Of a DNA stretch of 64,000 nt, positions 1-10,300 are shown one piece after another. Source of the DNA: Salinimicrobium nanhaiense. Lineage in GTDB: Bacteria; Bacteroidota; Bacteroidia; Flavobacteriales; Flavobacteriaceae. How positions within the stretch are numbered: position 1 is the first letter of the stretch; every line of letters begins with the position of its first letter. A program made the translations under genes and the position numbers. Below the pieces are notes generated by a model. The model saw only the letters and a list, made by a program, of their open reading frames with translations, did not search any database and was not told the DNA's origin. The stretch lies in assembly GCA_012038135.1 (NCBI GenBank), contig JAAVJQ010000001.1, forward strand, positions 248,001 through 312,000. Reading direction: 5' to 3'.

Positions 1-600
1 TACATAAAAGAGAATACCAGTTTAGTCTCTTATTTTTTGCTTCTTCAGGAACTTACCAGCGGCTGGGAAATTGAGAATTTGGAACCGTATAGACAAAGTC
101 ATAAGAATCTTGCTGCTGCCTTTCCTAACCATCCCTATTCAGAAATAACTGAAAAGCTAATCGGTGGATTTGATATGAAAGCTGGTAAAAAATATATAGA
201 TTTTTCGGCTCCAGATATAGAAGGAAAAATGGTTTCACTTTCAGAACAAATTGAAGGAAAAGTTGCTTTGATAAATTTATGGGCTACCTGGTGTGCACCT
301 TGTATTAGAAAAAGCAGAGAAATAATACCTGTGGTAAAAGAGTACCAAAAGAAAGGTTTTACAGTTATAGGTGTGGCGGGGGAATTTAAAAGCACCGAAA
401 ACCTTGAGAAGTTTTTGGCTAGAAAAGAATTTCCATGGCTGAATCTTGTAGAGCTGGATCGCGAAAATAACCTTTGGCAAAAATATGGCATTCCGCGATC
501 TGGAGGCGGAATGTTCTTGGTTAACCGGGACGGAAAAATATTATTAAAAGATCCAACAGCAGAAGAGTTGAAAGTCGAATTAGCTAAGTTACTGCCATAA
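1..600 (+). CDS. TlpA/ResA-like thioredoxin-fold protein (5' end outside window)
   Basis: The frame is open from base 1, so the first codons seen are internal and the true start lies upstream. The C-terminal ~140 residues form an AhpC/TSA-type thioredoxin domain with the redox motif WCAPC (in ATWCAPC) and a downstream strand carrying GGGMFLVNRDGKI. The stretch before it (YIKEN...SYFLLLQEL) resembles the helical linker of Bacteroidota proteins that join an N-terminal DUF4369 domain to thioredoxin; that N-terminal domain is not visible here. Such proteins act as periplasmic or membrane-tethered disulfide reductases, for example in cytochrome c maturation; the substrate cannot be told. The gene ends 101 bp before a convergent hydrolase gene. 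Confidence 0.85.
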   Translation, partial: YIKENTSLVSYFLLLQELTSGWEIENLEPYRQSHKNLAAAFPNHPYSEITEKLIGGFDMKAGKKYIDFSAPDIEGKMVSLSEQIEGKVALINLWATWCAPCIRKSREIIPVVKEYQKKGFTVIGVAGEFKSTENLEKFLARKEFPWLNLVELDRENNLWQKYGIPRSGGGMFLVNRDGKILLKDPTAEELKVELAKLLP

Positions 601-701
601 TTACAGAAATATTCAATGGATAAAATTTCAGGTCTTCCACCTCAACTTCGTTGAAGTTTAAACCTTAGTCCTATTATAAGGAGTTGAAAAATAATTTAGA
701 A

Positions 702-1553
702 TTACTTCCTTATAAACTCTGTAGCTTTTTCAATAATGTTTTCCATCGCCGGAGTAAGATCCTTTCTTTCCCAGGGATGAGAAACCTCAAAAACATGATC
801 ACTGTTCTTAAGCAGGAAGAGTTCAGAATTCTTTATCCATTCATGCAGGTCATGTGCATTATCTACCGAAACCGTTTCATCGCCGGTACCATGAATGATA
901 AGAGTGGGAATTTTTAATTTTTCAGCCGACCTGGAGATGGTGAGCCTTTCCTCATTGTTAACAAAATCCTCATAGAAATCAAAAAGATGAGGCATTTGCT
1001 GTTTTGTGCGTAAATTCTCTATATAGGCGATACCTTTTTGCCGCCAAGCTTCCAGCTCCTCTCCCCGAGGAAACCTGTCTCCGAAATCACTGACAGCGGC
1101 AAGAGTGATCAATTTTTGCACCCGTTCATCTTCAGCAGCCTTTACGACTACAACTCCGCCGCCACGGGAATGTCCCATTAAGCTGAAGCGGGAAAGATCC
1201 ACCATATCGGCATACGGAAAATCCTCACTAAAGATCCAGTTGATAAGCACGTGCAGGTCATCGAGTTCTTTAGTATAGGTGTTCTCTCCAAAAGCATCCA
1301 GATCGGGAAAATCAATAGGTTCTTCCAATGTACCCCCATTAAAGGCAAAATTGAACTTGATGAACAAAAAGCCTTTTTTGGCAAACTCTTCGGCCATTAA
1401 ATTCCAGGCACCCCAATCTTTAAATCCTTTGTAGCCGTGGCAGAACAGGAGTACGGGCATATTCTTTGCTTCCGCGGAATAAAAAACATCTGTGGGGATG
1501 GGCCGGCCATGCAGGCCGGGAAGGCTTATATTCTTCTCTTGATTGATTACCAT
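702..1553 (-). CDS. alpha/beta hydrolase (dienelactone hydrolase-like)
   Basis: A 283-residue cytosolic alpha/beta-hydrolase with no signal peptide. The oxyanion region LLFCHGYKG is near residue 40. The nucleophile elbow GHSRGG has Ser at residue 129. The acid (GDETVS) and the catalytic His (SDHVFEVSHP) sit in the last 60 residues, so the triad looks complete. The start overlaps the end of the upstream nuclease gene by 7 bp, which suggests translational coupling. Family members act on esters or short peptides; the substrate is unknown and the coupling to a DNA-repair nuclease has no evident functional meaning. Confidence 0.85.
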   Translation of the reverse strand: MVINQEKNISLPGLHGRPIPTDVFYSAEAKNMPVLLFCHGYKGFKDWGAWNLMAEEFAKKGFLFIKFNFAFNGGTLEEPIDFPDLDAFGENTYTKELDDLHVLINWIFSEDFPYADMVDLSRFSLMGHSRGGGVVVVKAAEDERVQKLITLAAVSDFGDRFPRGEELEAWRQKGIAYIENLRTKQQMPHLFDFYEDFVNNEERLTISRSAEKLKIPTLIIHGTGDETVSVDNAHDLHEWIKNSELFLLKNSDHVFEVSHPWERKDLTPAMENIIEKATEFIRK

Positions 1554-4306
1554 GCGTTTTGTTTTATTTCCTTTTCTACGAAAGGAGTTTCGGGATCACA
1601 GATCTCTAAAATAAGATTTTTCAGCTGTTCTTTAAAGGCCTCAAGGGTTTCTGAAGTAATATTCGTTTCTTTTTTAGCCCCATACCCCTTTTTATCCTTT
1701 TTGCAGAACTTCAAAAAACCACCCTGCATATTTTTGAATGAAATGATCCCGGCTTCAAATTCCGAAGGCAAAGGATCTTTATCATCCATCATTAGGGCAT
1801 AGGTAAGGATCTGGAAAGGTTTGCTGTACTTGTCATAGTCTAAAGCGATCTCCTCCCACTCCACAACTTCTACCTTGGATTGGTCTACCTTCCCGGTCTT
1901 GTAATCTATGATCCGGAATTTGCCGTTGAATTCATCAACACGATCTACAGTTCCTTTCAGAAAAACCGGAAAATCCAGTTCCTCAACAGGGAAATGGGCG
2001 TGCAGCTTTTCTTCTACCTTCAGGATCTTTAGTTGATTTCCTTCCTGCAGATCTTTGATCTCCCATTTCAGAAAATTGACCACATACCTCCTTGCTACTT
2101 CATAGATGAGCAGGTTTTTCCCACTGTCCAGTGGCGCCTGAGTATAATGTTTCCTAAATTGTTTCTGAATTTCTTCATTCGTCTTCTCCAGTGCCTGCTC
2201 AAGGTCTTCGACCTTTACGTCTTTTTGAAGCCATTGCCCGTAAAAGGTCTCCAGGGTGTCATGCACCACATTTCCGAGGGTATTATAAGCCACAGTTTCT
2301 TCCACTTCCTCCCGCTCTTTAAGATCCAGCACATATTGCTTATAAAAGTCCAGCGGATTCCTGATATAAGTGGTGAGTGCCGAAGGTGAAAATCCGGCTG
2401 CCGCTCTTGCTTTGATCTTTTCAAGGATCCCAGGTGTTTTTTCGATGGTCTTTAAATGTGCAGGTACCGCCGGCACCACAGGAGTTACTTTAAAGTTTTC
2501 TATTTGATGCTGTGGTTGTGACTCCATCTCAAGCTGCAGTAAAAAACGGCTTTTTTCACCTGCATTGAGCCCATCGCTTTCTGTATTGTACAGCAAATGT
2601 ACCTGCTCTGCTCTTTGCAGCAAATGATAAAAGTGATAGGTATAAACAGCATCTTTTTCCTTGTATGTAGGCAGCTTGTATGCACATTTGAGATCAAAAG
2701 GAATAAAAGAATTACTGCTCTTCCCTGCCGGAAGCACGCCTTCATTTACGGAAGTTAAAATAACATTCTTGAAATCCAGCACCCGCGACTCCAGCATCCC
2801 CATAAGTTGAAGTCCCGAAAATGGTTTACCACGGAAGTCCACGGTTTTCGAAGAAAGCAAGTCCTTAAAAATGGAAAACAGGATCTTAACCGAATTTATG
2901 TACGGATATTTCTCAAGCAGATTCCCCAGCTGATTAAGCAACAAATGCAACTGATATAAGAATTCCAATGTGAGTCTGTCCTGGTAATGATCAAGTTTCT
3001 CCTTAAAGATCATAAGCAGTTCCTGAAGCGCCTGTAAAGCATATTTAGGATCATTGTTCCAGTCTCCAAAACAGATCTCAAAAAGTCTTTTTATATTTTC
3101 CGGAATCCCTGCCATGGTCTCTTCCCGGGAAACGTAAACCAGGTTTTCCTTTCTTAATTTCTCCATCAACCTGTGGGAATAACCGCCGGTAATCTTTTGA
3201 ATTAATGGATGACTCAGGATCAACATGAGATCTTTATAGTACCGGGTCCCGTCTCCGGGAGTGGAATGCATTTGCAATAACTGCTCAAAAAAGAAAGTTG
3301 CAGGAGCATTTTTTAGGGCAAAACCCATAGTGATGTTCACCTCTTCCACGTTTGGCGGCAGGGAGTTTAGAACCGGCAGCAGGAGACTTTCATCCCCCAA
3401 AACAACAGCTGTTTGCTGTAATTCCGCCGGAGAGAGTCCGGCAAGCAGCTCTCCCATATACTTTGCCTGCCCAATATTTTTGGGCACTCCAACCATGCTG
3501 ATATTTTTTGAACCGCTGTAAGAGTTGGAAACAATATTTAGAGGTTTCTCCTGATAATACGGCCATGATTTAAGGTACTGTCTCAAAAATAACGAAACAT
3601 CATGCTGCTCATCTTTTAGAAAGACCTCATCTATATCCCAAAAGACTTCAGCTTTACCTGCAGATAGGAGAGTTTGCAGGATATTTTGTTCGGCATTATT
3701 AAGCGCGTTAAATCCAATAAAGACAAAAGAATCTGAAGCGGCTTCAGCAAATGTTTCAATTTTTTCTGAAGCACGGCGGTAGACCATACCCTGATAAGCC
3801 ATATTCCGCTTTTCCAGCTGCTTCTGAAGCTCTTCATAATATTCCGGCAGCTTGTTCCAGAACAACAGGTAATTCTCTATGAGCGGTGTCTTCTCCTCCT
3901 GAAGATACCAATGGTTCATTTCCTGGATATCTCCAAGATATCCGAAAAAGGATTTATAATCGATCAGGTACCTGTCGATCTCATTGAAATCGTGGAGCAG
4001 GGTTTGGGCCCATGTGGCAAAAGTGTCAAATTCTTCGGCATTTTCCTTTGGCGTACAGGAGAGGTATGCAGCATAAAATTCAAAAAGAGCAGTAAGATTA
4101 TCCACCGATGCAAGTCCTGCCACTTCTTCAGCAAAATCTTCAATGCTTAAAACCCGGGGTGCAAAAATGGGACTTCCGGTGAGCTTAGAAAGTTTGTTTA
4201 TTAAAAAAGATCCGGCCCGTTTACTGGGTAAGACAAAAGTAATTTCAGATAAATTTTCTTTACGGGAAATCAACTCCCGAAGCACTTGTTCTATAAATGA
4301 TGTCAT
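1547..4306 (-). CDS. PD-(D/E)XK nuclease family protein, AddB-like subunit
   Basis: 919 residues. The N-terminal half looks like an inactivated helicase scaffold (VLPSKRAG near residue 24; SVNEGVLP near residue 515), as in AddB. The C-terminal ~250 residues hold a RecB-type nuclease core with GTVDRVDEFNG followed by IIDYKTGK, the D..(D/E)xK metal-binding residues. Proteins of this type pair with a UvrD-like AddA helicase-nuclease to process double-strand ends for RecA loading. The candidate partner lies 3 kb upstream on the same strand (7322-10462), separated by kbl and an OmpA gene. The four-Cys iron-sulfur cluster of Bacillus AddB was not recognised. Confidence 0.85.
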   Translation of the reverse strand: MTSFIEQVLRELISRKENLSEITFVLPSKRAGSFLINKLSKLTGSPIFAPRVLSIEDFAEEVAGLASVDNLTALFEFYAAYLSCTPKENAEEFDTFATWAQTLLHDFNEIDRYLIDYKSFFGYLGDIQEMNHWYLQEEKTPLIENYLLFWNKLPEYYEELQKQLEKRNMAYQGMVYRRASEKIETFAEAASDSFVFIGFNALNNAEQNILQTLLSAGKAEVFWDIDEVFLKDEQHDVSLFLRQYLKSWPYYQEKPLNIVSNSYSGSKNISMVGVPKNIGQAKYMGELLAGLSPAELQQTAVVLGDESLLLPVLNSLPPNVEEVNITMGFALKNAPATFFFEQLLQMHSTPGDGTRYYKDLMLILSHPLIQKITGGYSHRLMEKLRKENLVYVSREETMAGIPENIKRLFEICFGDWNNDPKYALQALQELLMIFKEKLDHYQDRLTLEFLYQLHLLLNQLGNLLEKYPYINSVKILFSIFKDLLSSKTVDFRGKPFSGLQLMGMLESRVLDFKNVILTSVNEGVLPAGKSSNSFIPFDLKCAYKLPTYKEKDAVYTYHFYHLLQRAEQVHLLYNTESDGLNAGEKSRFLLQLEMESQPQHQIENFKVTPVVPAVPAHLKTIEKTPGILEKIKARAAAGFSPSALTTYIRNPLDFYKQYVLDLKEREEVEETVAYNTLGNVVHDTLETFYGQWLQKDVKVEDLEQALEKTNEEIQKQFRKHYTQAPLDSGKNLLIYEVARRYVVNFLKWEIKDLQEGNQLKILKVEEKLHAHFPVEELDFPVFLKGTVDRVDEFNGKFRIIDYKTGKVDQSKVEVVEWEEIALDYDKYSKPFQILTYALMMDDKDPLPSEFEAGIISFKNMQGGFLKFCKKDKKGYGAKKETNITSETLEAFKEQLKNLILEICDPETPFVEKEIKQNAW

Positions 4307-4320
4307 GCCTTAAAAATAAA

Positions 4321-4350
4321 AAACGCCCCGGTTAAACCGGGGCGTTTTTA
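4321..4350 (-). terminator. rho-independent terminator after the OmpA gene
   Basis: A nearly perfect inverted repeat (AAACGCCCCGGTT with its complement) has T-runs on both sides. It lies 21 bp past the stop of the OmpA gene and just before the AddB-like start on the same strand, so it separates these two transcription units. Confidence 0.85.
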
Positions 4351-4370
4351 AAATTATATTCAGTTGAGGC

Positions 4371-5789
4371 TTACATTCCACCCTGGTTAGTGGTATCCTG
4401 CTGCTGAGTAGCACCTTCTCTCATTTCTCTTTCTTTGTCAAGAGAGATCTCTACTCTTCTGTTTTCCTGTCTTCCTTGTGCTGTGTTATTAGAAGCAATA
4501 GGTTGAGTTTCCCCATAACCTTCAGAAGTCAGTCTATTTGCAGGGATTCCTGCACTTACCAGGAATTCTCTTACAGAAGCTGCTCTTTCTCTGGAAAGTT
4601 GTTCATTGTAAGATTCGCTACCTGTGCTGTCTGTATGTCCTTCAATGTGGAATATTGTGTTTGAATACTCCTTCATGATGTCTGCAATAGATTGGAGGGT
4701 TTCTTTAGATTCAGAGCGTACTGTTGCTTTGTTAAGATCAAAAAGAATAGTTCTTGAATATTCATTAAGCTCTTCAATTACCTCTACAGTAGGCTCTGGA
4801 CATCCATTATTTGAGGCTGGACCGGCAACTTCAGGACATTCGTCATCTTTATCAAGAACTCCGTCACTATCCATGTCATTCCATGGACAACCGTTATTTT
4901 CTTTTGGACCGGCTTCGTTTGGACATTCGTCCTCGCTATCTCTAATTCCATCACCATCTGCATCGGGACATCCGTTCATTTCAGCAAGACCTGCCACAGT
5001 AGGACATTCATCCTTATTATCTGGCACTCCGTCACCATCGGTATCAGGACATCCATTATACTGAGCTAAACCAGCTTCGTTTGGACATTCATCCTGTCTG
5101 TCCTCAATTCCGTCACCATCAGAGTCAGGACATCCGTTGAACTGCTCAAGACCCGGTACTTCAGGACATTCGTCATCTTTATCGTAAATTCCGTCGCCAT
5201 CAGTGTCTTTTCCGCCTATGGCGAATTTTATACCTGCGGCATGCTGGAAGTGAGAATCGAAGTCATCGTCAAAAGCATGTTTGTAAATAGTTTGCACCGT
5301 AAGAGCAAAATGATCTGTGAACCAGAAGTTGATTCCCACAGTACCGTCAAAAGTACCAAATCCATTATCGTCAATCCACGTATAACCACCACCGGCACCA
5401 ATCACAGGATCAAACCATCCATCATTAGCACTATTGCGGAAGCTATAGTTAAAAGTACCGTCTAATCCATAGTAACTTAGATCATCCCATCCATCATCTC
5501 CAAATTTATCGATTTGGTTAACAGAACCTGCCGCTTCGAAGTAGAAACCCGCTCCTATATAACGGGCAATAGAAAGTCGTGAAACCCCGGGAAGTATATT
5601 CCAGTGGTCTCCCGTATTAAAAAATTCATCAAAGTATTCACCCAAAGGTGCGTCTTCGCCGGTAGGATAAAAATCTACCGCATTAATTCCCAAGCCAAAA
5701 GCCCAGGGATTATCCTCATCCTGTGCCTGCATAGTGCTAAAGCTCAAAATGAATAGTGAAGCCAATAAAAATCTGTTTAGATGTTTCAT
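4371..5789 (-). CDS. OmpA-family outer membrane protein with TSP3 calcium repeats
   Basis: 472 residues. The signal peptide ends near MQAQ (residue 23). Residues ~25-190 look like an eight-stranded OmpA-type barrel rich in aromatic and acidic residues. Residues ~195-335 hold five thrombospondin type 3 repeats (DxDGDGxxDxxDECP...GCP), a calcium-binding linker common in Bacteroidota OmpA proteins. The C-terminal OmpA/MotB peptidoglycan-binding domain contains [10 protein letters not shown] and NRRVEISL. It probably links the outer membrane to peptidoglycan. It is a single-gene unit with its own promoter and terminator. Confidence 0.92.
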   Translation of the reverse strand: MKHLNRFLLASLFILSFSTMQAQDEDNPWAFGLGINAVDFYPTGEDAPLGEYFDEFFNTGDHWNILPGVSRLSIARYIGAGFYFEAAGSVNQIDKFGDDGWDDLSYYGLDGTFNYSFRNSANDGWFDPVIGAGGGYTWIDDNGFGTFDGTVGINFWFTDHFALTVQTIYKHAFDDDFDSHFQHAAGIKFAIGGKDTDGDGIYDKDDECPEVPGLEQFNGCPDSDGDGIEDRQDECPNEAGLAQYNGCPDTDGDGVPDNKDECPTVAGLAEMNGCPDADGDGIRDSEDECPNEAGPKENNGCPWNDMDSDGVLDKDDECPEVAGPASNNGCPEPTVEVIEELNEYSRTILFDLNKATVRSESKETLQSIADIMKEYSNTIFHIEGHTDSTGSESYNEQLSRERAASVREFLVSAGIPANRLTSEGYGETQPIASNNTAQGRQENRRVEISLDKEREMREGATQQQDTTNQGGM

Positions 5790-5823
5790 ATTGAAGAGTT
5801 TAATTTTAATTAGTTAGCAGAAA

Positions 5824-5854
5824 CAAAAGTAGACTGATATTCCCTACAAACAAA
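5824..5854 (-). promoter_or_regulatory. Bacteroidota-type promoter of the OmpA gene
   Basis: On the minus strand, TTTG (5851-5854), a 19-nt spacer and TACTTTTG (5824-5831) match the flavobacterial -33/-7 consensus TTTG-N19-TAnnTTTG. It is 35 bp before the OmpA start codon. The rest of the 5790-6094 gap is AT-rich and holds only the kbl terminator. Confidence 0.75.
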
Positions 5855-6050
5855 GCTTAATATAATAAAGTTTTCTTAATAAACGCCTAAATACGGGAGG
5901 TTTCAAAGGATTAAGAAGAGCAATTTTTGTGAAAAATATAATAATTTAATAAAATAAAAGCTTTATCCTTTTGGGCATTTAAGCTGTAAAATAGGGATTT
6001 ACTGGATTTAAAAGTATGCTTTTGAAGAAGATGTTAAAATTGGTAAATAT

Positions 6051-6079
6051 AAAAGCCTTTCTCCTATGAAAAAGGCTCT
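6051..6079 (-). terminator. probable terminator after kbl
   Basis: A 7-bp stem (AGCCTTT with AAAGGCT) and short loop, followed on the minus strand by a T-rich run, 16 bp beyond the kbl stop codon. Moderate strength. Confidence 0.5.
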
Positions 6080-6094
6080 TAATCACCCACAGAA

Positions 6095-7291
6095 TTACTC
6101 AATCACCTTTAATTCTTTTCCCACTTTAATAAAGGCAGCAACAGCCTTATCAAGATGTTCACGGGTATGAGCAGCCGATAGTTGCACTCTTATTCTTGCC
6201 TTTCCTTTTGGTACCACAGGATAAAAGAATCCTATAACATAAATGCCTTCTTCCAGTAACCTGTCTGCCATATTCTGGGAAAGTTTAGCATCATAAAGCA
6301 TTACAGGAACAATAGCTGCATCTCCATCTATAATATCAAAACCTGCTTCTTTTATACCTTTTTTGAAATACCTGGTATTATCTTTTAATTTATTTCTAAG
6401 GCTGTCGTCTGTAGATAACATGTCAAAAACCTTTATCGAAGCCCCAACAATTGCAGGAGCTAAAGAATTGGAGAACAGGTAAGGCCTTGATCTCTGCCTA
6501 AGCATTTCAATGATCTCTTTTCTACCGGTAGTATAACCTCCCATTGCACCTCCAAGAGCTTTTCCAAGTGTGCCGGTGATTATGTCAATCCTTCCAAGTA
6601 CCTTCTTTTCTTCCAGGGTACCAATTCCCTTTTCTCCAATAAAGCCTGTAGCGTGAGCTTCATCGATCATTACTAAAGCATCATATTTTTCAGCAAGATC
6701 ACAGATCTTATCCAAAGGCGCTACCAGCCCGTCCATAGAGAAAACTCCGTCTGTTACTACGATTTTAAATCTCGCGCCATCTTCAGTTGCCTGTTTTAGC
6801 TGATTTTCCAGATCTTCCATGTTACTGTTTTCATACCTGTAACGGGAAGCTTTACACAACCTCACTCCATCAATAATAGAAGCGTGGTTAAGGGAATCAG
6901 AAATTATAGCGTCTTCCTGGGAAAACAATGGTTCAAACACTCCACCGTTCGCATCAAAGGCAGCTGCATAAAGAATAGTATCTTCAGTACCATAAAAATC
7001 GGCGATCTTTTGTTCCAGTTCCTTATGGATATCCTGGGTTCCGCAGATGAAACGCACGCTGGACATTCCAAAGCCGTGGGTATCCATAGTGTCTTTAGCT
7101 GCCTGGATCACATCGGGATGTGAAGACAGGCCAAGGTAGTTATTTGCACAAAAGTTTATGACCTCCTTGCCTCCCTGTATGGTAATATCTGCTCCCTGTG
7201 GAGAAGTAATAATGCGCTCTTTCTTGTATAATCCTTCTTCTTTTATCTGTTCTATTTCGTCCTTTAAGTAATCCTTTATTGATCCGTACAT
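6095..7291 (-). CDS. kbl: glycine C-acetyltransferase (2-amino-3-ketobutyrate CoA ligase)
   Basis: 398 residues, the usual length for this alpha-oxoamine synthase. The N-terminus (YLKDEIEQIKEEGLYKKER) and CANNYLGLSSHP are typical of Kbl. The PLP aspartate region is DEAHATGFIG and the Schiff-base lysine lies in TGTLGKALGG. It joins acetyl-CoA and glycine to 2-amino-3-oxobutyrate, or runs the reverse step of threonine breakdown with threonine dehydrogenase; no tdh is in the window. Serine palmitoyltransferase and BioF are relatives, but the motifs fit Kbl best. It starts 30 bp after the AddA-like gene, so the two are probably cotranscribed. Confidence 0.9.
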   Translation of the reverse strand: MYGSIKDYLKDEIEQIKEEGLYKKERIITSPQGADITIQGGKEVINFCANNYLGLSSHPDVIQAAKDTMDTHGFGMSSVRFICGTQDIHKELEQKIADFYGTEDTILYAAAFDANGGVFEPLFSQEDAIISDSLNHASIIDGVRLCKASRYRYENSNMEDLENQLKQATEDGARFKIVVTDGVFSMDGLVAPLDKICDLAEKYDALVMIDEAHATGFIGEKGIGTLEEKKVLGRIDIITGTLGKALGGAMGGYTTGRKEIIEMLRQRSRPYLFSNSLAPAIVGASIKVFDMLSTDDSLRNKLKDNTRYFKKGIKEAGFDIIDGDAAIVPVMLYDAKLSQNMADRLLEEGIYVIGFFYPVVPKGKARIRVQLSAAHTREHLDKAVAAFIKVGKELKVIE

Positions 7292-7321
7292 AATGGTGTT
7301 TTTTACAAAATTACATTTCTT

Positions 7322-10300
7322 TTATACATTTCTTATAGAGATGCCGTCATTAATATAAACCAGAAGTTTTTTGTTGATGCCGAAATTCATTCGGCTTAAC
7401 ACGCCTGCATATGCCTCTATCTGCTCCCGGTGTGTAGGGCTCTCGGCACCGGTCTTATAATCGATAATGGTCACCCGGTCTTCCTGAAAGTTCAGCCGGT
7501 CCGGTCGCAGGAGCTGTCCGTCTTCAGCGATCATATCGCGCTCATTAAAATTTTTGACACCTTCAGCATAAAAGGATTTCAATTGCGGGTGACCTATGAC
7601 CTCAAAAATGGTATTTCTAAGGGCTTCTTTTTCTTCGGAAGCAAATAAACCGTCACTTTTAGCTTTTTCAAGGACCCGATCCACATCTGCTTCGGTATTG
7701 ATCTGGGCAAAAAGATCGTGGATGAGTTGCCCTTTTTCAATAGCTTCTTTCTTTTTCGAATTCCACATCAAGCCGGAGCGGGTTATGATAGCAACATTTT
7801 TTTGGGTAGCCGATGAATAAAATCTTTCCTGCTGAACTGAATTCGCAGGAGATGTTTCTTCTTCCAGCATTTCATCAGGATTTCCGAAATGATATTCATA
7901 ACCTCCGTCCCATTTCCCAATGCTTTTGAGGTAAGAGATCAATAATCCCGAAAATCGGTTGCTGTTCTCCTTCCCTTTCTTGTCCAGGTCCATCTTAGAG
8001 ATCACAAATAGCTGCTGCTCCGGCCTTGTCATTGCTACATAAAGTACATTAAGCGCATCGAGCTGACTGTTACAGGCAAGTTCATGATATAACTGCGGTG
8101 CTTCTCCATCCCAATCTTTCATTTTTTCGGCAGCTCGTAAATAGGCGATCTCCACATTGGCATTGAGGGCTTCGGGCAAATTGATCCAAAAGTGCTCCCT
8201 GGCCGTATCGCTGACCTGTCCATTGACAAAAGGATAAATAACTATAGGAAATTCCAGGCCTTTAGCCTTATGAATAGTCATGATCTGCACCGCATTTTCC
8301 CCTTGCGGCACAACTATGCTCAACTCATCTTTCTTGCGTTCCCATTGCTCCAGAAAACTGTAAATTCCGGCACCTTCATTATTTGAACTTTCATAAACAA
8401 AATCCAGGTAAAACTGAAGATAAGCATCAGAGGCTGCCTCCATTCTGAAACTCCTGACTATATATTCTACCGCCTCATATACCGAAATGGAAGTGGCTGT
8501 TTCCAGAGAGAATTCAAACCCGAAATCCTTTAGTTCCTCAAAAAATTGCTGCCCCTCCGGCTGCAGGTGCTTTTCCAGAAAGTTGAATTCTTTTTCGACC
8601 TCCATTTCATAATTGAGTAAATAATCGAGGATCTCAAACTTTAGGGTTTTATCTGCCGCATCAAGGCAGTAATGTAAAACAGCATTAATAAATACCACTT
8701 TTGGAGACCTGCTGACCAGCAGACTTTCCGCAGAGATCACCGGAATAGCATTTTCACTTAAAAAATTGGCGACCGCTATGCTTTCTTTCCTGGTGCGCGT
8801 AAGAATGCAAATATTGGAGAGCGAATGACCTTTTGCCTTTTGCGAATTTATGATCTCGAGCACCCGCACAGGGTAGGCTTCCATTTCTTCGGAAGTATTT
8901 TCGGCTTCGATAAAGGAGATATTCACATAGCCTTCCTTTTTACTCACAGGTCCCTGCCCGCTGTTAAGGAACAGGTCACGATGAGTTTCATTAAGAAAGC
9001 AACCGGCTGCAAAACGGAAAAAATCATTATTGAATTGGACAATTGTTTGAGCGCTTCGGTAATTGTTGGGCAGCACCACCAATTGGGGCTCTTCTATGCT
9101 AAAAGGGTGCTTTTTTTGGCACAGCTCCATGAACTGCTCTGCTTTCCCACCGCGCCACCTGTAGATAGATTGTTTTGCGTCCCCTACGAGGGTGAGGCTA
9201 CCATGCTCTCCAGAAGGGTGTGCAATGGAAAGCGTATTATCTACCAACGGGATCAAATTCTCCCACTGCAGCTGCGATGTATCCTGAAATTCATCGATAA
9301 AATAATGCCGGTACCGATCACCAAGTCTTTCATAGATAAATGGAGCAGGCTGATCTTTCACTGCCTTGCCAATGGTCGCATTGAATTCTGAAATAAGGAC
9401 CATAGAATTCTCTTTCTTGATTTCCTCGATCTGGTCCTGGATTGCACTTAGTAGCGATAAAGGGACAAGGTTCCTTTCAATAGCCTCTAAAAACTGAAGG
9501 GTAGTAATTCTCCTTTTAGCTTCGGAATAATACTCCACGATTTGCGGCTGTAGGTTGTCTAAAAGGGCTTTTTTGTCGGCTGCTAACTTCGATGCGTAGA
9601 GGGCTTTTTCAGCCAGATTAAGCTGCCAGCCTGCGGAAAATCCGACGTTAAAATCACCTTTTTGAAGCTTCAGGAAAAATTTTGGACAATACCCGCCACT
9701 AAAGCAATCGGTATCAATTCCGTTTTCATTCAGCAGTTCAAAAAAGCCGGCGGCGTGAACTTTAATGCTCTCTTCCAGGTCTTTTTGTTGTTTCAGCACT
9801 TCCTTGCGCAGTATTTCAAAATCCCGAAGGCTTTTATCTTTCAGCACATCTAAAAAGGCACGGCTGGTTTCCTGGGTGAGCAGCCTGGCAATGGCAAACA
9901 GATCCCGGGCAATATCCCAGCTTTTGTCATCATCGGTCTTCGAGAGCACAAAATTTACCAGTACCTTTGTTATTGCTTTGTCCTTTCCCGCCTTACTGAT
10001 AAGCCTGTCTACCGCCTCAGTAAGCACATCATCGGTTCGCAATTCTACTTCAAAATTGAGCGGCAAACCAAGATCTTTTGCAAAAGTGCGCAGCACCCTG
10101 TGGGTAAAACCATCAATGGTAGAAACTTCAAAAGCCGCATAATTATGAATGATGTTCTTCAGAATTGCACGGCTTTTCTTCTGAACTTCTTCGGAAGGCA
10201 ACCCGGAAGCTTCTGAAATATCTTCTAAAAACAATTGTTCTTTAGCCGAAGGTTCCATTGCAGCAAGAACGTGCAGCCCCTGAATGATACGGGACTTCAT

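Noticed and set aside
4624..5064. 146-codon plus-strand frame opposite the OmpA gene
   Set aside because: Antisense of the calcium-binding repeats; its Ser/Gly/His repeats only mirror them.
8825..9391. 188-codon plus-strand frame opposite the AddA-like gene
   Set aside because: Shadow of the helicase motifs on the other strand, no start signal or family similarity.
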